Positions 8,925 to 17,385 of a stretch of 64,000 nt of DNA are shown piece by piece. The notes under the pieces are model-generated. The model was given only the letters and a program-made list of their open reading frames with translations, did not search any database and was not told the origin of the DNA. The number at the start of each line of letters is the position of its first letter. The stretch's first letter is position 1. Origin of the DNA: Mesobacillus boroniphilus (GTDB lineage Bacteria > Bacillota > Bacilli > Bacillales > Cytobacillaceae); the NCBI RefSeq assembly GCF_018424685.1, contig NZ_QTKX01000001.1:1984001-2048000 (forward strand), read 5' to 3'. A program made the translations under genes and the position numbers.

Positions 8925-10217
8925 TTAAACATCTTTTTTCTCATTATCATTTTTTCCTCTACGGTCCTGAAGGAAATCCTTATTAAAGCTTGTCCCCGCC
9001 CCGGTATTATCCTTTGATGGAGGCCTTTTCACCTGTGAACCAGCACTCTCAATGATCCTTTTACCGTATTTCTCACGCAGCTGGCTCATCGTATTGATTA
9101 GCGGCTCCTTCTTTGCATCCTGCTCATAAGAGAATAGATCAAGCTGCTTGACTGCTTTGTCCGCTTCAAGCAGGTCCGTGCCCGTAATCCCTAGCAGCCG
9201 GATAGGGTCTCCATTCCAATGCTTCAGAAAAAGCGCTTTGGCGGCCAAGGCTATTTCATCCTGCTTCGATACAGGATTCTGCAGTTTCTGGCTCCGGGTG
9301 ATCGTCTTCCTGTCCTTGAATCGGATCATCACACTGATGGTGGTGGCGACCGCTTCCTTCCTCTTCATCCTCGCAGCTACTTGCTCCGACAATCTATCAA
9401 GAACTTTCAGGAGCTCGTGCTGATTTGAAATGTCACGTGGCAGAGTAGTCGAATTGCCGATGCTTTTAAAATCGTACACAGAATCCGGATCCACTTGGCG
9501 ATTGTCCTGGCCATTTGCTCTTTCTTTCAATCTTAATCCGTTGATGCCTAACAGTCCTTTTAGCTGAATTTCATTTGCTAACGCCAGGCCGCCAATAGTA
9601 TCGATTCCAATACTTTTTAGTTTGTCCGCTGTTTTTGTTCCTACTCCATGCATTTCCCCGACCTCGAACGGCCAGAGAACCGTGGGAATGTCTCGCTTTC
9701 TTAAAACTGTAATTCCCATTGGTTTCTTCATATCTGAAGCTGTTTTCGCCAGGAATTTATTTGGAGCAACACCAATGCTGCACGGCAAATCAAGCTGCTC
9801 AAGAATTCTTTTTTGGATGCTTTCAGCTATCTCCAGAGGCGCTCCAAGATCGGAACAATCCGTTATATCCATATATCCTTCATCAATGGAAACGGGCTCG
9901 ACAACCTCTGTGTACTGTCGCAAAATATCAAACATAGCAGCTGAAGCTGTGCGATATCTGTCAAAGTTCGGTTTTTTTATGATTAACTCCGGGCAAAGTT
10001 TTTTGGCTTCCCATAACGGCATTGTCGTACGGACGCCGAATTTCCTGGCTTCATAACTGCAAGTGACAATGATTCCGCGTCTTTCTTCAGGATTGCCTGC
10101 AATCGCCAGTGGCTTGCCCTTCAATTCAGGATCATAAGCCGCTTCTACTGAGGCATAGAAGCTGTTCATGTCAACATGCAGAATGACTTTGCCCTTTTTT
10201 GGATACAATTCTTTCAT
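8925..10217 (-). CDS. dinB: DNA polymerase IV (Y-family translesion polymerase)
   Basis: A 430-residue Y-family polymerase that copies past lesions and is recruited by the beta clamp. HVDMNSFYASVE near the N-terminus and SIDEGYMD at about residues 104-111 supply the catalytic acidic residues; helix-hairpin-helix (GVGTKTADKLKSIGI) and little-finger domains follow. The C-terminal tail is charged and has QLDLFS, a plausible clamp-binding peptide. The ATG at 10217 is preferred to a TTG five codons upstream. In this neighbourhood B. subtilis has yqjH (polYB). Confidence 0.95.
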   Translation of the reverse strand: MKELYPKKGKVILHVDMNSFYASVEAAYDPELKGKPLAIAGNPEERRGIIVTCSYEARKFGVRTTMPLWEAKKLCPELIIKKPNFDRYRTASAAMFDILRQYTEVVEPVSIDEGYMDITDCSDLGAPLEIAESIQKRILEQLDLPCSIGVAPNKFLAKTASDMKKPMGITVLRKRDIPTVLWPFEVGEMHGVGTKTADKLKSIGIDTIGGLALANEIQLKGLLGINGLRLKERANGQDNRQVDPDSVYDFKSIGNSTTLPRDISNQHELLKVLDRLSEQVAARMKRKEAVATTISVMIRFKDRKTITRSQKLQNPVSKQDEIALAAKALFLKHWNGDPIRLLGITGTDLLEADKAVKQLDLFSYEQDAKKEPLINTMSQLREKYGKRIIESAGSQVKRPPSKDNTGAGTSFNKDFLQDRRGKNDNEKKDV

Positions 10218-10406
10218 GATCCCACTTCCCAAATATACGTTCCCTTCTATTTTATCAAAAATACTTCCACATTACTTATATCAAGATTGATTTTGAACCT
10301 AAGCCAGTTTTGAACTTTATGTGAAGAAATAGGGCAATACGCTTAATACTTTCTTAAAATACCCGGTAAATAACTATAAGGATATAGAAAAAGTGGGGGA
10401 GTTTTT

Positions 10407-10970
10407 ATGCAGCATTGGTCTATTGGAAGAAATCATCACCGATATTTCAAATCAAACCAATTTACTGGCATTAAATGCTGCAATTGAAGCGGCAAGAGCT
10501 GGTGAGCATGGAAAAGTGTTCGGTGTCGTCGCCCAGGAGGTTCGCAAGCTCGCTGAACAATCAGCTGGGGCAGCAGACAGCATCCGCACCATCCTTGAGC
10601 AGACTGGGAAAGAAACAAATCAGGCTGTGAGTGTTATGAATGAAAGCCAGGCAACCGTACTAAAAGGCAATGAGCTTGTGGAGAAAGTTGCCACAATTTT
10701 CACAGAGATTGCCGAATCGATTGAGGAAGTAAGTTTAAATGGCAACACAGTAAGCGATGCAGTCATCAATGCTAATGAGAAGATGGAATCATGGCACAGT
10801 CTGCCAATGAAGTCATTACTGCATCCTCTAGATCCGCGTTATTCCTCGAGCAGGTAGCAGCAACAACAGAAGAACAAAATGCGACGATGCAGGAGCTTTT
10901 GGAATCGTCCAACAAGCTGTCAAGCATGGCCGAAGACCTGAGGAAATCGTTCTCCAGCTTTAAGCTGTAA
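10407..10970 (+). pseudogene. remnant of a methyl-accepting chemotaxis protein gene
   Basis: This is a decayed chemoreceptor. A ribosome-binding site (GGGGGAG) and start codon at 10407 still encode MQHWSIGR, a typical receptor N-terminus, but the reading frame then ends after 26 codons. In another frame, from about 10420, there is a signalling-domain segment with the highly conserved hairpin tip [21 protein letters not shown]. Near 10785 the frame shifts again, and the true C-terminus (MAQSANEV ... ATTEEQNATM ... LRKSFSSFKL) is read from 10791 to the TAA at 10968. The sensor, transmembrane and HAMP parts are missing. So at least one large deletion and one frameshift have occurred. A terminator follows. 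Confidence 0.85.
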
Positions 10971-10975
10971 GACAA

Positions 10976-11008
10976 AACAAGCTGACCCGAGGGGTCAGCT
11001 TGTTTCTT
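10976..11008. terminator. terminator between chemoreceptor relic and CheW gene
   Basis: Stem AACAAGCTGACCC/GGGTCAGCTTGTT with a GAG loop. The symmetrical stem can serve both the plus-strand relic and the minus-strand CheW-domain gene. Confidence 0.85.
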
Positions 11009-11024
11009 TCTAACACGACATTAT

Positions 11025-11507
11025 CTAATTATGTACTTCTTGCTTTTGAGTCTTCATATATTCCTTTATTTCTTTGACGCCTTCAAGTGATTGGATCAAT
11101 GTTTCCGGGTCAATCAACATAATCATCCGTTTGTCAAAAGTGGCCACACCCGTTATGAACCGTGTCTTCTGATATGCTACAAGGCCCGGCTGCTTAAGGT
11201 TTTCCGCAGGAATTTCAAGAATCTCCTTTGCATCCCTCACAAGTACACCCATTGAAATTTCTGCCGTTTCTATAACAATCAGCCTGGTTTTGTCTTCGAC
11301 TTGAATATCCCGGTTGTAAAGCACCTTTTCCAGGTCAATAACCGGAATCAACTCTCCCCTTACTTTCGTGATGCCTGTTACATAATCAGGCATATGCGGG
11401 ATCGCTGTCATCCCTTCCATCTTTTCAATGGAAACGACGTACAGAATCGGAAACGCATATTCTTCATTCCCCGCTTGAAACACTACCGTCTTATTGCTAT
11501 CAGCCAT
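11025..11507 (-). CDS. CheW-domain chemotaxis coupling protein
   Basis: A 160-residue protein made of a single CheW domain (about residues 5-145), with the typical GNEEYAFPILYVVSIEK start, MPDYVTGITKVRGELIPVIDLEK core and TRLIVIE strand. It would couple chemoreceptors to the kinase CheA. It lacks the response-regulator domain of CheV, so it is CheW-like or a CheV N-terminal half. The ATG at 11507 is chosen because MADSNKTVVFQ is the natural domain start; an extension to 11543 is possible. The chemoreceptor next door is a relic, so its receptor partner must be elsewhere. Confidence 0.85.
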   Translation of the reverse strand: MADSNKTVVFQAGNEEYAFPILYVVSIEKMEGMTAIPHMPDYVTGITKVRGELIPVIDLEKVLYNRDIQVEDKTRLIVIETAEISMGVLVRDAKEILEIPAENLKQPGLVAYQKTRFITGVATFDKRMIMLIDPETLIQSLEGVKEIKEYMKTQKQEVHN

Positions 11508-11654
11508 AGGAGACCACATCCTTTTTAAATTTCTGTCTAACATTCTATGTAAAATGAGATTAATAATGTAATACGATGTAAATCATCATTCTAAATATAA
11601 TATCGGATTCTTTACGGTTACCTTTAGACTTATTGTTGATTGATCCTATTAATA

Positions 11655-12018
11655 GACATTTTGACGGTTCCCTCACTCTGAAATGTCTATTAAATCTACT
11701 TTCTTGGACATTTTGATGGTCTCCTCTGTTTAAAATGTCTATTAAATCCACTTTCTTAGACATTTTGACGGTTCCCTCACTCTGAAATGTCTATTAAATC
11801 TACTTTCTTGGACATTTTGATGGTCTCCTCTGTTTAAAATGTCTATTAAATCCACTTTTTTAGACATTTTGACGGTTCCCTCACTCTGAAATGTCTATTA
11901 AGTCTACTTTCTTGGACATTTTGATGGTCTCCGCTGTTTATAATGTCTATTAAATCCACTTTCTTAGACATCTTGACGGTTCCCTCACTCTGAAATGTCC
12001 ATTAAATCCACTTCACCA
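11655..12018. repeat. tandem array 1: seven 52-bp units in alternating A/B order
   Basis: Units starting GACATTTTGA begin at 11655 and recur every 52 bp; two slightly different forms alternate (A: ...CGGTTCCCTCACTCTG; B: ...TGGTCTCCTCTGTTTA), giving a 104-bp higher-order period with A starts at 11655, 11759, 11863 and 11967. In each unit GACATTTT (1-8) and AAATGTC (27-33) form an inverted repeat. The rest of the 11508-12109 intergenic gap (602 bp) shows no gene. Confidence 0.95.
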
Positions 12019-12077
12019 TTATCTAACAAAATTGTGATATATGGTGTTCGTCCAAATTCTCGCTCAGGAAAATAGTA

Positions 12078-12103
12078 AAGGGCTTCCTCTTCAGGAAGCC
12101 CTT
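12078..12103 (-). terminator. terminator of the peptidase gene
   Basis: Stem AAGGGCTTCC/GGAAGCCCTT, loop TCTTCA, immediately after the peptidase stop at 12110; a loose T-rich stretch follows on the minus strand. Confidence 0.75.
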
Positions 12104-12109
12104 CTATCA

Positions 12110-13231
12110 TTATTGTGCTGCTACTTCTTGGATCAATGCGATGACCATCTCAGCTAGTTTGTCCAGCTCTTCGATTGGCATTCTTTCGTTTGTTGTGTGG
12201 ATTTCCTCATATCCTACAGCGAGGTTGACTGTTGGGATGCCAAAGCCTGCAATGACATTTGCATCGCTTCCGCCACCGCTGTGGAGTAATTCTGAGCTTC
12301 TGCCGATTTTTGCAGCTGCTTTTTTAGCAAGCTCAACGACGAGGTCGCCTTCGCCGAACTTGAAACCAGGGTACATTACCTGGATATCTACATCTGCCTT
12401 GCCGCCCATTTCCTGTGCAGCTGATTCAAATGCTTCTTTCATTTTTGCTACTTGCGCTTCCATCTTTTCAGGAATTAGAGAACGTGCTTCTGCAAGGATC
12501 TCTACATGGTCGCATACGATATTTGTCTGTGTTCCACCCTGGAAGCGTCCGATATTTGCAGTAGTTTCTTCATCAATACGTCCAAGCGGCATTCTGGCAA
12601 CAGCCTTGGCAGCAATCGTGATTGCGGAAACACCTTTTTCCGGAGCAACGCCTGCATGTGCTGTTTTACCATGGATGACAGCTGCTACTTTTGCTTGCGT
12701 TGGGGCTGCAACAATAATGTTTCCAACCTTTCCGTCACTGTCCAGTGCATATCCATATTTCGCTTTTACCAAAGAAGAATCCAATGCTTTTGCACCAACG
12801 AGACCTGATTCTTCTCCAACCGTAATGATGAACTGGATTGTTCCATGCGGGATTGATTGTTCCTTTAGAACGCGGATGGTCTCAAGCATGACAGCAAGTC
12901 CAGTCTTATCATCTGCTCCAAGGATCGTCGTTCCATCAGTCACGACATAACCATCTTTAATGGATGGCTTAACACCCTTGGCAGGAATGACAGTATCCAT
13001 ATGGGATGTAAAGTAGATTGTATCTACGCCGTCTTTTGTACCTTGTAAAGTACAGATCAGGTTTCCTGCTCCGTGACCAGTTTGTGCGGTTGTATCGTCC
13101 TCAAAAACCTCTACTCCGAGGTCCTCGAATTTTTTCTTAAGGACGCGTGCGATTTCAGTTTCATACTTTGTTTCAGAGTCAATTTGGACTAGCTCTAAAA
13201 ACTCATTCAATAAACGTTCGTTATTAATCAT
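12110..13231 (-). CDS. M20-family peptidase T-like metallopeptidase
   Basis: A 373-residue dinuclear zinc exopeptidase related to tripeptidase T. Metal ligands are visible as H77-x-D79 (SHMDT), D107 (GADDKTG), E140/E141 (GEESG), D164 (DSDG) and a C-terminal His region (HTTNERM). The dimerisation lid domain lies around residues 180-290. It probably trims N-terminal residues from tri- or short peptides in the cytoplasm. B. subtilis has the orthologue yqjE at this place. It reads in the same direction as the acyl-CoA carboxylase gene upstream and is followed by a terminator. Confidence 0.9.
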   Translation of the reverse strand: MINNERLLNEFLELVQIDSETKYETEIARVLKKKFEDLGVEVFEDDTTAQTGHGAGNLICTLQGTKDGVDTIYFTSHMDTVIPAKGVKPSIKDGYVVTDGTTILGADDKTGLAVMLETIRVLKEQSIPHGTIQFIITVGEESGLVGAKALDSSLVKAKYGYALDSDGKVGNIIVAAPTQAKVAAVIHGKTAHAGVAPEKGVSAITIAAKAVARMPLGRIDEETTANIGRFQGGTQTNIVCDHVEILAEARSLIPEKMEAQVAKMKEAFESAAQEMGGKADVDIQVMYPGFKFGEGDLVVELAKKAAAKIGRSSELLHSGGGSDANVIAGFGIPTVNLAVGYEEIHTTNERMPIEELDKLAEMVIALIQEVAAQ

Positions 13232-13305
13232 CCTAGCCGACCTCCAATTATGTATATACTTCTTGAGTATAACGCTAATTGAATAACAACACCAAACACA
13301 AAATC

Positions 13306-14856
13306 CTAAAGCGGAATGTTGCCGTGCTTTTTGCCCGGCCTGTCTTCCTTCTTTGTCCGAAGCATTTCAAGGGACTGAATTAGTTTGATGCGGGTTTCTC
13401 GCGGATCGATAACATCATCGACCATTCCCTGGCTTGCAGCGACATATGGATTCGCGAATTTTTCACGATACTCATCGATCTTCTGCTGCCTTGTCTGGTC
13501 TGGATTGTCACTGTTCTGGATTTCCTTCGCAAAAATAATATTGGCAGCTCCCTGTGGTCCCATTACAGCAATTTCAGCATTCGGCCATGCAAAAACAAGA
13601 TCCGCACCGATGGATTTGCTGTTCAAGGCAACATATGCTCCTCCGTATGCTTTTCGTAAAATAACCGTAAGCTTTGGTACCGTTGCTTCTGAATAAGCAT
13701 ACAGGATTTTCGCTCCGTGACGGATGATGCCGCCATGTTCCTGTTTAATGCCAGGGAAAAAACCTGTCACGTCTTCAAATGTAATGATCGGTATATTGAA
13801 TGAATCACAGAACCTGATGAAGCGAGAGGCTTTATCGGAAGAATCAATATCAAGTCCGCCTGCCATCACCTTTGGCTGATTGCAGACAAGACCAACGACC
13901 TCTCCTTTAATTCTCGCAAGTCCAATGACAATGTTTTTGGCAAAGTCCTTCTGTATTTCCAGGAATGAACCGACATCGACAACCTGTTCAATTACCTTGC
14001 GCACATCATACGGCCGGACGGCATCAAAAGGAATGGCATCAGTCAGATCTGGACGATAATCATCCTTATCGTCGGCTTCAAGGCGCGGTGGCTTTTCTTC
14101 ATAGTTTTGCGGCAGATAGCTTAACAGCAGCCTTACCTGCTCTAGTGTTTCTTCTTCTGACTGGCCATGGAAATGAGCATTGCCGCTGATCGTATTATGT
14201 ACAATTGCTCCACCCAAATCCTCAGCAGAAATTTTCTCCCCGGTAACTGTTTCAATTACTTTAGGACCAGTGATGAACATCTGGCTTGTCTTCTCGACCA
14301 TGAATACAAAATCGGTAATTGCAGGTGAATAAACGGCTCCCCCTGCGCATGGTCCCATAATTACTGAAATTTGAGGAATTACTCCGGAATAAATTGAGTT
14401 ACGGTAAAAAATATGGCCGTAGCCATCAAGCGAAACAACACCCTCCTGAATCCTCGCTCCTCCGGAATCATTCAACCCTACAAATGGAGCACCATTTTTA
14501 GCTGCCAAATCCATGACATTAGCGATTTTCTTTGCATGCATTTCACCTAAAGCTCCACCGAACACGGTGAAATCCTGCGAAAATAAATAAATCGGCCTGC
14601 CGTTCACTTTACCGTAGCCGGTTACAACCCCATCCCCTGGTCCCTTCTGGTTTTCTAGTCCAAAGTCTGTGCTGCGATGCTGGATGAAGGGGTTCAATTC
14701 AACAAAGGTTCCTGGGTCAACAAGCAGCTCGATTCTCTCACGGGCTGTAAGCTTTCCTTTTTCATGCTGCTTCTCAATCCGCTCATCACCGCCTCCCAGT
14801 TCGATTTCCCTGCGACGGTCATATAGTTCATTAATCTTCTCATAGATGTCTGGCAT
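13306..14856 (-). CDS. acyl-CoA carboxylase, carboxyltransferase (beta) subunit
   Basis: A 516-residue carboxyltransferase of the PccB/MmdA family. Two crotonase-like halves are visible: NDSGGARIQEGV and GPCAGGAVYSPA form the first oxyanion and acyl-CoA site, and MAGGLDIDSSDKASRFIRFCDSFNIP with GAKILYAYSEATVPK the second. It would transfer carboxyl from biotin to propionyl-CoA (or run methylmalonyl-CoA decarboxylation), which fits the epimerase gene just upstream and the mutase genes 8 kb away. The ATG at 14856 lies 1 nt after the epimerase stop, behind GGGGAGG. No biotin carboxylase or carrier gene is adjacent, so partner subunits and exact substrate are inferred. B. subtilis homologue: yqjD. 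Confidence 0.9.
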   Translation of the reverse strand: MPDIYEKINELYDRRREIELGGGDERIEKQHEKGKLTARERIELLVDPGTFVELNPFIQHRSTDFGLENQKGPGDGVVTGYGKVNGRPIYLFSQDFTVFGGALGEMHAKKIANVMDLAAKNGAPFVGLNDSGGARIQEGVVSLDGYGHIFYRNSIYSGVIPQISVIMGPCAGGAVYSPAITDFVFMVEKTSQMFITGPKVIETVTGEKISAEDLGGAIVHNTISGNAHFHGQSEEETLEQVRLLLSYLPQNYEEKPPRLEADDKDDYRPDLTDAIPFDAVRPYDVRKVIEQVVDVGSFLEIQKDFAKNIVIGLARIKGEVVGLVCNQPKVMAGGLDIDSSDKASRFIRFCDSFNIPIITFEDVTGFFPGIKQEHGGIIRHGAKILYAYSEATVPKLTVILRKAYGGAYVALNSKSIGADLVFAWPNAEIAVMGPQGAANIIFAKEIQNSDNPDQTRQQKIDEYREKFANPYVAASQGMVDDVIDPRETRIKLIQSLEMLRTKKEDRPGKKHGNIPL

Positions 14857-14857
14857 T

Positions 14858-15271
14858 CTATTCAGCCTCCCCGTTTTTCTCGCAAAGTTCATATAAAACG
14901 CTTCCTGTCGATTTTGGATGCATGAAAGCGACAAGCGCTCCCCCGGCACCTCTTTTAGGAACATCCTGGATCATCCTGATGCCATTTTCTTTCATATCAT
15001 TGATACGTTCCTGAATCGAATCAACACCAAGCGCGACATGGTGAATCCCTTCACCCTTCTTTTCGATGAATCGAGCGATAGCGCTTTCATCTGATAAAGG
15101 TTCCAGGAGTTCAAGCTTCGTTTCCCCGGCTTTTAGAAAAGCTACTTTGACTTTCTCGCTGTCTACTTCCTCGATCCCCAATAATGGCAGTTTCAGCACA
15201 TCTGTATAAAATGGGAGGGCATGCTCAAGAGATTTGACAGCAATGCCGATATGGTCGACCTTTTTAATCAT
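14858..15271 (-). CDS. mce: methylmalonyl-CoA epimerase
   Basis: A 137-residue vicinal-oxygen-chelate fold enzyme that interconverts (S)- and (R)-methylmalonyl-CoA. The metal and catalytic residues are visible in KKVDHIGIAV (His), LELLEPL (Glu), GEGIHHVALGV (His) and SVLYELCE (Glu). Length is standard. It is coupled to the carboxylase gene (1 nt between stop and start). Together with scpA/mutA it links propionyl-CoA to succinyl-CoA. Confidence 0.95.
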   Translation of the reverse strand: MIKKVDHIGIAVKSLEHALPFYTDVLKLPLLGIEEVDSEKVKVAFLKAGETKLELLEPLSDESAIARFIEKKGEGIHHVALGVDSIQERINDMKENGIRMIQDVPKRGAGGALVAFMHPKSTGSVLYELCEKNGEAE

Positions 15272-15459
15272 GTAATTCCCTCCAGATATTATTTAAATAT
15301 ATTTAATCGTTTTAATATTCGACAAAAATGTCATAAATCCTTCTTATATTAATGGGATAGAGTATTGAATTATCGATTGACATAATATTCAAGCCAGTTC
15401 ACTACTACACTAACATAAAAGCTTTTTAATAATGACTAGAACGCCTTACTTAAAAAGGG

Positions 15460-15488
15460 TTGTTGAAATGACCAAGTGGTTGTAAAAT
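15460..15488 (+). promoter_or_regulatory. sigma-A-type promoter of the Prli42 gene
   Basis: TTGTTG at 15460-15465 and TAAAAT at 15483-15488 with 17-bp spacing, about 45 bp upstream of the small gene. Confidence 0.5.
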
Positions 15489-15533
15489 AATAGAGATAAG
15501 TAGATTGCAAAAGCTTTGGAGGGGATTATTTTT

Positions 15534-15629
15534 ATGCGTAAGCCGAATGTCAGGAAGGTCGTAGTTTATATCATGCTTTTTACAATGCTAGCTTCAACCC
15601 TTCTAATGGGAGTAGCTACATTCCTATAA
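15534..15629 (+). CDS. prli42: Prli42-like stressosome-associated membrane miniprotein
   Basis: A 31-codon gene, ATG at 15534 and TAA at 15627, with a very good ribosome-binding site (GGAGGGG at 15518-15524). The peptide has a basic N-terminus (MRKPNVRKV) and one transmembrane helix (VVYIMLF...GVATFL). Size, charge pattern and helix match Prli42, the miniprotein that anchors the stressosome to the membrane in Listeria and is conserved in Firmicutes. Flanked by its own promoter and a strong terminator, so it is a separate transcription unit between mce and the L,D-transpeptidase gene. Confidence 0.82.
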   Translation: MRKPNVRKVVVYIMLFTMLASTLLMGVATFL

Positions 15630-15646
15630 TAACTATAAAATAATCA

Positions 15647-15680
15647 AAGGGCTGTCATTTAATTTGACAGCCCTTATTTT
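15647..15680. terminator. terminator shared by Prli42 and L,D-transpeptidase genes
   Basis: Stem AAGGGCTGTCA/TGACAGCCCTT with T-rich flank on the plus strand; it lies between convergent genes. Confidence 0.85.
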
Positions 15681-16195
15681 TATTTACTTATTGCACCATG
15701 TTCTTGTCCCAACTCGATAAAGCTTTTTGGGGATGATGTAATAAGGATTTTTGTTCCTAATGGTATGTAATCGTATAATGATTCGACAGCCTCGTTTTGG
15801 AGCCTGACGCAGCCCTGGGAAATGTTTTTGCCAATACTAGAAGGATCGTTTGTCCCATGTATTCCATATGTTCGGCCATCCGTATTCTCAGCGTCAAACC
15901 CAATCCACCTGCTGCCAAGAGGATTATCAGGGTCTCCGCCCGGGATATCCTTTTTACGATAATACGGATCAGGAGCTTTGACTGTGACTGTGAAAAGACC
16001 TTCAGGTGTCAGGTCTTCTGACTTGCCTGTTGCCGCGCTGACCACCGTCTGGACTCTGTTCTCATTGATCAGGGCTACCTCATTCGTCTGTTTATTCACA
16101 ATTACAAATGGGTCTCCTGGAAGCGGGTTAAGCCCGAGCGGCCAGATAGGCGAAAAAACGAATGCTGCTAGAAGCATAGAAATAAACACTGGCAT
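15680..16195 (-). CDS. secreted L,D-transpeptidase (YkuD family)
   Basis: A 171-residue protein with a short N-terminal hydrophobic segment (residues 3-20) as signal or anchor and one YkuD catalytic domain. The active-site motif is H113-G-T ... S-x-G-C129-V-R-L, with the nucleophilic Cys at 129. It would make or remodel 3-3 peptidoglycan cross-links, or attach proteins, outside the cell; in Bacillaceae many such enzymes serve the spore wall. No LysM domain is present. Convergent with the Prli42 gene. Confidence 0.9.
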   Translation of the reverse strand: MPVFISMLLAAFVFSPIWPLGLNPLPGDPFVIVNKQTNEVALINENRVQTVVSAATGKSEDLTPEGLFTVTVKAPDPYYRKKDIPGGDPDNPLGSRWIGFDAENTDGRTYGIHGTNDPSSIGKNISQGCVRLQNEAVESLYDYIPLGTKILITSSPKSFIELGQEHGAISK

Positions 16196-16221
16196 GTTAA
16201 TCCCTCCGTGGTCTATTTCTG

Positions 16222-17211
16222 TTAGTTTGTCACGGCAGCTTCACTTTTATCCTTACTCGTCTTCAGACCTTTAAACGAACGTTTCAACAAGAGGAATTGT
16301 TCCATTTCATTAACAAAATGAAGCAATGCAGCCCTTGCCTCGAACTCTTCCCTTGTTTTTGGCAGCTCCATATTCTCAAATTCCGTTTTCATCCTCATTA
16401 ATTTTTCTAGGTAAAAAAGAACTGTATTGCCAGGGTGGATCCCTTTCGACAGCAACTCGACAAACTCTGCAACAATATTAGCCTGCTCAACATGCTTTGG
16501 AATAGAAGTAATGGAAGGAAGCACTCTTTCAATGATTTCAAACTGCTTTTCCCTGATTTTAAAATATTGATAATATAGATTTTCATCTCTTAAAAAATGA
16601 TTTTCCACATCCTGAATGGCAAGTGCCTTTGCTTTTTCAATGAGCCTCGCAGTCTCGGTAAGCTCCCTGCCATCCCAGCTCGAATCCTGGTTTTTAAGGT
16701 ATTGGGCGATCTCAAGGAAAATCCTCTTATAATTGGCTTCAATTCCCCTTTGGTATTCCTCAAGCTTATTATCGACACTTGGCATATACAAATTCATGAT
16801 CAATGCTACGCCAATTCCAATCGTAATGATTCCCAGCTCGTTCAATAAAACCTCTCCGGTGACCTTTTCTGCCGAGTAGATATGCATGATGATGACACTG
16901 CTAGAGACTACACCTTCTTTTGCCCCAAACATGACTACTGTCGGGATGAAAAATAATAATAACAGACCGATGACAATCGGATGATAAGCAATTCCCTGAA
17001 AAAATAGCGCCGAGAATGCCATCGCTATTATACAGGCCAGGAATCGATGCCATGAAGCCTGCAGTGAACGTTTCTTTGTCACCTGGATACAAAGAATCGT
17101 CAAGATACCCGCAGACACAAAATTCTCAAAGCCAAGGTACTGGGCAATGATAATAGAAATCGCCGTACCTAGCGCTGTTTTCAAAGTCCGGTAACCAATT
17201 CTGAATTTCAC
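16222..17211 (-). CDS. yqjA: YqjA-like aromatic acid exporter (DUF939/FUSC-like) membrane protein
   Basis: A 329-residue protein: an N-terminal membrane half with about five hydrophobic segments (residues 5-140), then a soluble helical half rich in Glu/Lys (about 150-320). This layout and the opening MKFRIGYRTLKTALGTA fit YqjA and other aromatic acid exporter family proteins related to the FUSC superfamily. The substrate is not known. The GTG at 17211 is chosen because AGGAG precedes it by 8 nt and the family begins here; a longer upstream reading adds 23 unlike residues. Confidence 0.88.
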   Translation of the reverse strand: MKFRIGYRTLKTALGTAISIIIAQYLGFENFVSAGILTILCIQVTKKRSLQASWHRFLACIIAMAFSALFFQGIAYHPIVIGLLLLFFIPTVVMFGAKEGVVSSSVIIMHIYSAEKVTGEVLLNELGIITIGIGVALIMNLYMPSVDNKLEEYQRGIEANYKRIFLEIAQYLKNQDSSWDGRELTETARLIEKAKALAIQDVENHFLRDENLYYQYFKIREKQFEIIERVLPSITSIPKHVEQANIVAEFVELLSKGIHPGNTVLFYLEKLMRMKTEFENMELPKTREEFEARAALLHFVNEMEQFLLLKRSFKGLKTSKDKSEAAVTN

Positions 17212-17302
17212 ATTATATTCTCCTATCAAAAAACTATAAATCCCTGCATACCTAAACAAAAAACTTTTGGATATCTCCAATTAGCCGATTTGCAAAACAA
17301 AT

Positions 17303-17337
17303 AAAAAGATGATCATACCATTCTAGATATGATCATC
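17303..17337 (-). terminator. artPQM terminator
   Basis: Stem GATGATCATA/TATGATCATC with T run on the minus strand after artM. Confidence 0.85.
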
Positions 17338-17385
17338 CATTAGTTTATCAGATACGTCACGCTTTATAAAAGCAACTCATGTGTC

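Noticed and set aside
10393..10857. A functional short soluble chemoreceptor
   Set aside because: The C-terminal receptor sequence continues in another frame after about 10790, and the N-terminal part is fused out of frame.
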